A stretch of 64,000 nt of DNA, from NCBI RefSeq assembly GCF_012958305.1, contig NZ_JABBYO010000002.1, positions 496,001 to 560,000 on the forward strand, in the 5' to 3' direction. Under the pieces are notes generated by a model that saw nothing but the letters and a program-made list of their open reading frames with translations, was not told the origin of the DNA and did no database searches. The stretch comes from Tautonia rosea. Lineage in GTDB: Bacteria; Planctomycetota; Planctomycetia; Isosphaerales; Isosphaeraceae. The translations under genes and the position numbers were made by a program. Of this stretch, positions 58,821-64,000 are shown piece after piece (within the stretch, counting starts at the first letter, position 1; the number at the start of each line of letters is the position of its first letter).

Positions 58821-61394
58821 TCATCGTCGGCGGCTTCCCTTGGCCTCGGGAGAGGCGGTCCAGGGGTCGTCGGGCCAGGAGTGACGGGGGTAACGGTTGC
58901 GGAGATCCTTGCGGACCTGATGGTAGGTGGTCGTCCAGAAGCTCCGAAGGTCGTCTGTCACCTGAACCGGGCGGAAGTTCGGACCCAGCAGGTGGAGCAG
59001 GACGGGGACCCGACCTCCGGCGACTCGAGGCGTCTCCTCCCAGCCGAACAGTTCCTGAAGGCGGACGGCAAGCACGGGCGGGCCATCAGATTCATAGCTG
59101 AGACGATGACGGCTGCCGCTCGGGACGAGAAGCGTGTCGGGAGCCTCGGCGTCGAGCAAGCGGAGCTGCTCCAAAGTGAGACGACCCTGGAGCAAGGGGA
59201 CAAACGCCGATCGTCGGACTTCGTCCTCCGTGCGCTTGCCAAGGCAGGCAAATCGGAGGACCTCGGTCAAGGTTTCGGCCTCGAACCCAGGGAGATCTCG
59301 CTCGGGCAGCGATCGACGGAGAAACGCAAGCCGCTCGAGCCATCGAGCGGCGGATTCGTCTGCTCGGATGATGGCCTCGGCACGGGGGGCCAGGGCGTCG
59401 GCGAGAGCTTCCGCGGCGCGATCGGGGTCAATCGAGCCGGTCGGGACTTCGCGGAGGGAGAGGTCGTGATAGGTGACGGTCGCCAGGCCCACGACGCGAC
59501 CGGAGGAGGGATCGAAGCGGACGACTTCAGACCGATGGAAGGCGTCGGGAAAGCACTCCTCAAGCCAGTCGGACTCGATGGCACTGGCGATCCTGACCCG
59601 GAGTTCCAGCGGGCCAGAGCCTCTCCGGTCTTCGCGGGCGTCGATTGCAAGGAACAGCTCGGTCTCCCGGATCGCCGACTCCGGGTCGAGACGGACTCCC
59701 CGGCCGCCCACCATCCGGGCGGTGGGATCATCGGGGCCCCGGCGTCGGGCCACCCGATCGGGAAATGCGAGAAACACCGATCGCAGCAAGGCGGATTCGG
59801 GGTCGCTTTGGGATTGAGGGGGTCCCGGTCTGATCACGCGATGGGCGGCTCGAATCAGCTCATCTCGGACGCGCACCACCGTTCGGGCGACTCTGGGATC
59901 GATCCGAGGGTCGATCCGACCGCGAGCGAAGCCATTCCGTTCCGCCTCTGCCAGCAGGTCGAGCCGGACGAGGAGATCGGATCGGGAGTGGACCTCGGGA
60001 GATCGGCTACGTCGATCGAGGTCGCGACGAGGCGCAAGGATGTCTTTTTCCGATAGTAAGGCGGCCGTGGCGGCTCCAAGTTCGAGGACGCCACGCTCGG
60101 CGGAAGCAAGGATCAAGCGCGAAAGCCGGGGATGAACCGGAAACGCGAGCATGGCCTCACCGAGGGGAGTGATTCGACCGGACGATGGATCGATCGCCCC
60201 AAGTCGCCTGAGCAACAGCCCGGCTGCGGCAAGGCGGTCGGCATCGGGAGCTTCGAACCAACAGAAGGCGTGCAGGTCGGTCGCCCCCCAGGCATGCAGG
60301 GTGAGCACCGTCGAGGAGAGATCGACGCGGCGGACTTCGGGAAGGTCGAATGGGGCCATCCCTCGCGTCTCTCGCTCGGCCCAGAGTCGCACACAGCGGC
60401 CAGGAGCCGTGCGACCGGCACGGCCGGAGCGCTGATCGGCTGAGGCTCGACTGATCCGCGTCAGTTCCAGGCGGTCGAGGCCTCGGGCCGGATCGGACGA
60501 GGCCTGGCGTGCGAAGCCGCTATCGATGACCGTGCGAATGCCCTCAATGGTCAGGGAGGTCTCGGCGATGTTCGTCGCCAGGACCACCTTGCGACGATCG
60601 CTTGGGGCCAGTGCGAGGTCCTGCTCGATGATTGGAAGGGAACCATGAAGCGGGAGCACCTCAATACCAAGACGATCGGCAACCGGGGCCAGGATCTGGG
60701 CCGTTCGGCGAATCTCCTCAGCTCCAGGAAGGAAGACAAGCAGGTCGCCCGGATCTTCGGGATCGTCGAGCACGTCTCGGACGGCAGACGCGACACGGTC
60801 GGGCAGCGTGAGGCCATCGGACGGGCGGTACGAGAGGGTGACGGGATAGGTGCGTCCTTCGACCGACAGGACCGGAGCGTCGAGAAACCTGGCGACGGGC
60901 TCGGCGTCGAGAGTGGCCGACATGACGACCAGAATCAAGTCGTCGCGCAGGGCATCGCGGACCTCTCGGAGCAAGGCCACGGCCAGGTCGGTATGAATGC
61001 TTCGTTCGTGAAACTCATCAAGAACAACCGCGCCGATCCCGTCGAGGCTCGGGTCCTTCAGCAGGAGACGGGTCAGCACCCCTTCGGTCACCACGCGAAG
61101 GCGAGTCCGTGGGCTGAACCGGCGTTCGAAGCGTACGAGGTAGCCGACTTCCTCGCCGAGAGTCGCGCCACGTTCCTGGGCGATGCGAGCAGCCGAGGCC
61201 CTGGCAGCCACTCGTCTCGGTTGAAGGACCATCACATGCGGATGGTTCGGATCAAGCAAGCCGTTGTCGAGCAGGGCGGGAGGCACGCGGGTCGTCTTGC
61301 CCGCGCCCGGCTCAGCGACAAGCACAAGCGACCGATGCCGCTGGATCACGTCGAGGATCTCGGGCAGTCGGGGGTCGATCGGCAGAGGGAGCAT
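58821..61394 (-). CDS. hrpB: ATP-dependent helicase HrpB
   Basis: 857 residues, the usual length. The N-terminus MLPLPIDPRLPEILDVIQRH is HrpB-typical. Motifs in order: Walker A EPGAGKTTRVP (about 28-38), VLQPRRVAARASA (Ia), VVLDEFHERSIHTDLA (DEFH, II), VMSATLDAEP (III), LLVFLPGAEEIRRT (IV), NIAETSLTIEGIRTVIDSG (V) and QRSGRAGRTAPG (VI). The C-terminus carries the HrpB-specific domain ending PVQVTDDLRSFWTTTYHQVR with KDLRNRYPRHSWPDDP, which marks this family among DEAH helicases. Its physiological RNA target is unknown. It lies 37 bases downstream of a TPR protein gene on the same strand. Confidence 0.96.
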   Translation of the reverse strand: MLPLPIDPRLPEILDVIQRHRSLVLVAEPGAGKTTRVPPALLDNGLLDPNHPHVMVLQPRRVAARASAARIAQERGATLGEEVGYLVRFERRFSPRTRLRVVTEGVLTRLLLKDPSLDGIGAVVLDEFHERSIHTDLAVALLREVRDALRDDLILVVMSATLDAEPVARFLDAPVLSVEGRTYPVTLSYRPSDGLTLPDRVASAVRDVLDDPEDPGDLLVFLPGAEEIRRTAQILAPVADRLGIEVLPLHGSLPIIEQDLALAPSDRRKVVLATNIAETSLTIEGIRTVIDSGFARQASSDPARGLDRLELTRISRASADQRSGRAGRTAPGRCVRLWAERETRGMAPFDLPEVRRVDLSSTVLTLHAWGATDLHAFCWFEAPDADRLAAAGLLLRRLGAIDPSSGRITPLGEAMLAFPVHPRLSRLILASAERGVLELGAATAALLSEKDILAPRRDLDRRSRSPEVHSRSDLLVRLDLLAEAERNGFARGRIDPRIDPRVARTVVRVRDELIRAAHRVIRPGPPQSQSDPESALLRSVFLAFPDRVARRRGPDDPTARMVGGRGVRLDPESAIRETELFLAIDAREDRRGSGPLELRVRIASAIESDWLEECFPDAFHRSEVVRFDPSSGRVVGLATVTYHDLSLREVPTGSIDPDRAAEALADALAPRAEAIIRADESAARWLERLAFLRRSLPERDLPGFEAETLTEVLRFACLGKRTEDEVRRSAFVPLLQGRLTLEQLRLLDAEAPDTLLVPSGSRHRLSYESDGPPVLAVRLQELFGWEETPRVAGGRVPVLLHLLGPNFRPVQVTDDLRSFWTTTYHQVRKDLRNRYPRHSWPDDPWTASPEAKGSRRR

Positions 61395-61431
61395 CAGGGG
61401 AATGGTCAGTCCAATGGAGAGGCAAGGGAAC

Positions 61432-62085
61432 TCATCGACGATCGGCTTCGAGTGTCTTGATCAAGCGTTTCAGTCCCTCGTCGTGGGGCTGGATTGCAAG
61501 GGAACGTCGATACGTTTCCAGCGCCAGATCGGGCCGACCGAGTCTCAAGTAGCACTGACCGAGGCCGCCGAGTGCACCGAAATGATACGGGTTGAGTTCC
61601 AGTACCCGCTTGCAGTCGGCGGCGCTCTCGACGAATTCTCCGAGTACGAACGATGCAATGGCGCGCTGATTATACGCTTCGGCAAAGGTGGGGGCTTCGG
61701 CAATCAATCGAGTCGCCTGGCGCTGGGCCTCTCGGGGGAGCCCACGGTTGTTGAACTCGACGATAAGGCGGAGCTTCTCGTTCTGTTCGTCGGACCCCGC
61801 TCGGAACCAGATGGACCAGAGAGAGGAAACGGCCAGTTGCCGGACAGCTGGATCCTCGTCGGCCAGGGCCGATCCGAGTGCATCGTTGGAGCCGAAATCA
61901 CCGATCAGGCCAAGGGCCGAGACAGCTCCTCGACGGGCCCGAACGTCGGCAGACGAAACGAGGCGGCGGAGGGTTGTTTCGGAATAGCGAGCTTCCACCC
62001 GAACCTGGAAGGTATCGAGGTCGCCGTCTCGATCGAGCTGTTCGTAGTAAAAGGCAAGCAGGGGTTGCCGGCCGGGTTCACTCAT
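61432..62085 (-). CDS. HEAT/TPR-repeat protein
   Basis: 217 residues from ATG 62085 (CGAGGTG upstream). An alternative ATG at 62181 would add a hydrophobic segment (MVASWVVTIAIATIVCPVAS) resembling a signal peptide, but has no binding site; if used, the protein is exported. A HEAT-like unit (VRARRGAVSALGLIGDFGSN, LADEDPAVRQLAVSSLWSIW) is followed by TPR-like units (EAYNQRAIASFVLGEFVESA; FGALGGLGQCYLRLGRPDLA; LETYRRSLAIQPHDEGLKRL). It is probably a protein-protein scaffold. It is co-oriented with hrpB downstream (37-base gap). Confidence 0.65.
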   Translation of the reverse strand: MSEPGRQPLLAFYYEQLDRDGDLDTFQVRVEARYSETTLRRLVSSADVRARRGAVSALGLIGDFGSNDALGSALADEDPAVRQLAVSSLWSIWFRAGSDEQNEKLRLIVEFNNRGLPREAQRQATRLIAEAPTFAEAYNQRAIASFVLGEFVESAADCKRVLELNPYHFGALGGLGQCYLRLGRPDLALETYRRSLAIQPHDEGLKRLIKTLEADRR

Positions 62086-62320
62086 GGAAGGGGCACCTCG
62101 ATCGGGGCGAGGAGCAATGCCCGATGCCACCGGGCAGACGATCGTTGCGATCGCGATGGTCACGACCCAGGACGCGACCATCGGGCAGCGGATCAAGGAG
62201 GAAGGAGACGCGGGGGAGATCACGAGGGGCTCCGTCACGAGTTCGGGGCCGGGCCCGTCACCGTCGTGATCGAGTCTAGCAAGCAGGATCGTCCGGTCCA
62301 AGTCCTGGGACAAAGAGGAA

Positions 62321-62364
62321 GGGGTGGGGGCCCCTCGGCACACTCCGTGCACCTCCCCCACCCC
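62321..62364 (-). terminator. GC-rich hairpin downstream of nadC
   Basis: GGGGTGGGGG (62321-62330) pairs exactly with CCCCCACCCC (62355-62364), with a further GCAC/GTGC stem in the loop. On the minus strand it is followed by TTCCTCTTTGTCC. It lies 165 bases past the nadC stop. Confidence 0.55.
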
Positions 62365-62436
62365 CTCAAGTGCGACGACACCCCTCCCCAAAGGTGCCGT
62401 CACCGATGCGTCTCGCCGGCAAGAGCCGACGATTCC

Positions 62437-62456
62437 TGAAGCGGCGAACCGCTTCA
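62437..62456. terminator. Short hairpin with CGAA loop
   Basis: TGAAGCGG (62437-62444) pairs exactly with CCGCTTCA (62449-62456) around CGAA, 73 bases past the nadC stop. It may be a terminator or a transcript-end stabiliser; there is no T-tract. Confidence 0.4.
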
Positions 62457-62528
62457 AGGTCGGGGGCAACCAATGTCCCCGGCGACAGAACCCTAGGCCG
62501 TCCCACCCATCTGTCAACTCGACCGATC

Positions 62529-63431
62529 TCAATCTGCCGCGATTTCTTCATCCAGTCCGATGTCGAGCGACGGGGCCGAGTGTGTGATCGCTCCAACGCT
62601 GATCCGATCGACCCCGCTTCGCGCGACTTCCGCGACCGAATGAAGGTCGATTCCTCCCGAGGCTTCGAGCAAAACGCCTGGTGCCAGGTCGTCTCTCCTG
62701 CGAACGGCTTCAGACAATTCTGGAAATGAGAAATTGTCAAGGAGAACGATGTCTGGCCGACAGGCCAGCGCTTGATCAAGCTGTGAGAGCGTATCGACTT
62801 CGACCTCAATGGTCGTCCCCGAAGGAGCGAGCCCCCGAGCCGACTTGATCGCGCGACCGATCGGATCACCCGAGGAGGCGAGCCAGGCGAGATGGTTATC
62901 CTTGATCAACACCGCGTCAAAGAGACCGATCCGATGGTTTCTCCCGCCACCGCATCGCACAGCGTATTTTTCCAGACGACGCCAGCCGGGGGTCGTCTTC
63001 CGGGTGTCCAAAATGGCTGCGTGAGAGCCTTCGACCGCCAAAACGAAACGGTGAGTCAAGGTTGCGATGCCTGACAGGCGCTGAAGAAAATTCAACGCAG
63101 TCCGTTCCATCGACAGGATCGCCCGCATCGGCCCGGCGACGCGCGCGATAATGGTTCCCGGTTCGAGTCGGTCTCCATCGGTCCGCTTCGGGACAAATCC
63201 CTGATCCAGGCCGAACTTGCTGGCAATCAAGGCCACGACGGGCAATCCAGCAAGAATTCCCGATTGCCGAGAAACAAAGCAAGCCGCGCCCGTTGCTTCG
63301 GGGGGAATGGTGGCATCCGCGGTCAGATCACCGCGTTGACCCAGGTCTTCGGAGAGGGCCAGAGCAATCAACGTCTCGGCATTTTCTCGTTCAACGGACC
63401 CGAAGCCGTTGGGCTCATCCTGTGAGGTCAT
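62529..63431 (-). CDS. nadC: Nicotinate-nucleotide pyrophosphorylase (quinolinate phosphoribosyltransferase)
   Basis: 300 residues from ATG 63431. It makes nicotinate mononucleotide from quinolinate and PRPP in NAD synthesis. Hallmarks: ALSEDLGQRGDLTADATIPP, RTALNFLQRLSGIATLTHRF, ILDTRKTTPGWRRLEKYAVR, CGGGRNHRIGLFDAVLIKDN (phosphate-site Arg/His/Lys), IEVEVDTLSQLDQALA, IVLLDNFSF and LEASGGIDLHSVAEVARSGV. No nadA or nadB is in the window. Two hairpins follow it, and a DUF4174 gene lies 57 bases upstream on the same strand. Confidence 0.97.
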   Translation of the reverse strand: MTSQDEPNGFGSVERENAETLIALALSEDLGQRGDLTADATIPPEATGAACFVSRQSGILAGLPVVALIASKFGLDQGFVPKRTDGDRLEPGTIIARVAGPMRAILSMERTALNFLQRLSGIATLTHRFVLAVEGSHAAILDTRKTTPGWRRLEKYAVRCGGGRNHRIGLFDAVLIKDNHLAWLASSGDPIGRAIKSARGLAPSGTTIEVEVDTLSQLDQALACRPDIVLLDNFSFPELSEAVRRRDDLAPGVLLEASGGIDLHSVAEVARSGVDRISVGAITHSAPSLDIGLDEEIAAD

Positions 63432-63488
63432 TGGGAATCGACTCTTGGAAGAAAACCGTCGGAATGCGACGAAAGACTCCCTGAGAGC

Positions 63489-63989
63489 TTACTCCGGATC
63501 GGTTGCCTTCTGCGATCGGATTTCCCGCTGTCGCATTGGCATCGCGTCGATCATTTCATAGATCCGCTGCAAGGGGGGGAGTTTCTCCCAACGCCCTTTT
63601 TCCGAACCATTCTTGCCGACAAGGACGATGGCCAGCTTCCCTTCCTCAATTTGGTAGGACTCGCGGAGATGATTCGCGGAATCTTGCGGGATCTCCCGTC
63701 CCTCAGCGCGACTCGTTCCATCCTCGAAGACCTCGATGAGCACGATGTCGCGATTGTCCAGCTCAGGACCATTGCGATTCCAGATCATCTTGGTTTCGCA
63801 GTACGATCGGTCGTCTCTCGAAGGGGCAAAGATGAGAACCGGTCTGCTGTTCCACTGGTAACGCTTCATCGAAAAGTGGTGCATTGGCCCAGTCTCCTGC
63901 TCGGGCGTTTCCTCAGGAAGTGTTGAGGCACGTCCCAGAATGACGGCAAGGACAAAGGGACTGAGCAAAATCAAGGTGCGCAATGACAC
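63489..63989 (-). CDS. Exported DUF4174 domain protein
   Basis: 166 residues from GTG 63989, near the window end; the frame stays open to the edge, so the true start could be further out. A signal peptide covers 1-22 (LILLSPFVLAVILGRA). The DUF4174 domain begins RYQWNSRPVLIFAPSRDDRS and continues DIVLIEVFEDG, then IEEGKLAIVLVGKNGSEKGR and LPPLQRIYEMIDAMPMRQRE, a thioredoxin-like layout without CxxC. Family function is unknown. It may be co-transcribed with nadC. Confidence 0.8.
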   Translation of the reverse strand: MSLRTLILLSPFVLAVILGRASTLPEETPEQETGPMHHFSMKRYQWNSRPVLIFAPSRDDRSYCETKMIWNRNGPELDNRDIVLIEVFEDGTSRAEGREIPQDSANHLRESYQIEEGKLAIVLVGKNGSEKGRWEKLPPLQRIYEMIDAMPMRQREIRSQKATDPE

Positions 63990-64000
63990 GACTGAGACTC

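Larger units (their letters stand above)
62086..62528. other. Intergenic region holding nadC terminators
   Basis: 443 bases between the TPR gene and nadC. A frame crossing it could extend the TPR protein but lacks a binding site. It carries two hairpins (62321-62364 and 62437-62456) and no other gene. Confidence 0.5.

Noticed and set aside
58881-60056. 391-codon plus-strand frame opposite hrpB
   Set aside because: Shadow of a strongly recognised helicase gene.

Overview
The window looks like chromosomal DNA of a planctomycete, probably from the Isosphaeraceae. It is GC-rich and carries families concentrated in that phylum: two DUF1549/DUF1553 proteins with c-type haem motifs, a Tat-exported DUF1501 protein, an LEPR-XLL-type N-terminus, a TIGR03067-like secreted protein, an excisionase-type HTH protein with a membrane anchor, and many signal-peptide proteins of unknown function. 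Lineage and function calls come from reading motifs by eye; no database search was possible. I see no tRNA, rRNA, CRISPR array, prophage or insertion sequence.

Region 1-9.2 kb: the 3' end of pdxH, a small coiled-coil protein, two paralogous secreted proteins on the minus strand (one ending in a DUF11 domain), a LolA-like exported protein, a degenerate endonuclease III-like protein, rpsT, a TPR protein, an SMP-30/gluconolactonase-like enzyme and infA.

Region 9.4-18.0 kb (all minus): DinB-like protein, NADPH-dependent FMN reductase, pgi, DUF4058 protein, PH-like membrane protein, LEPR-XLL/BsuPI-like surface protein, and a BIG2/DUF1549/DUF1553 protein.

Region 18.5-28.6 kb (plus): small membrane protein, membrane-tethered HTH protein, DUF1326 protein, secreted protein, M48 metalloprotease, then a two-component system in which a TIGR03067-like secreted protein lies between the histidine kinase and the sigma-54 activator.

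Region 28.6-36.6 kb: DUF2007 protein and HemQ/chlorite-dismutase-like protein (minus), then a plus-strand block of exported proteins (PKD-like, thioredoxin-like/proline-rich, two of unknown function) plus an astacin-signature metalloprotease with no signal peptide. The block ends at a strong intrinsic terminator.

Region 36.7-43 kb (plus): central metabolism, with gapA behind a near-consensus sigma-70 promoter, pgk, rpe, a histidine-phosphatase homologue that has lost its catalytic residues, accD and a HAD hydrolase.

Region 43-56.7 kb (minus): NAD-dependent epimerase, a glycosidase-like secreted protein coupled to an exported isoaspartyl methyltransferase, DUF1501 protein, a coupled pair of amidohydrolases (one intact and exported, one without its metal ligands), a DUF1549/DUF1553 protein with a discoidin-like insert, an EEP-family hydrolase, rnhA and lexA.

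Region 56.9-64 kb: LmbE/PIG-L deacetylase, secreted protein, hrpB, a HEAT/TPR protein, nadC and a DUF4174 protein.

The most unusual material is a set of pseudo-enzymes kept intact as reading frames inside operons (phosphatase-like at 40583, amidohydrolase at 49683, endonuclease III-like at 4993), the cytosolic astacin-like protease, and the HTH-to-membrane protein.
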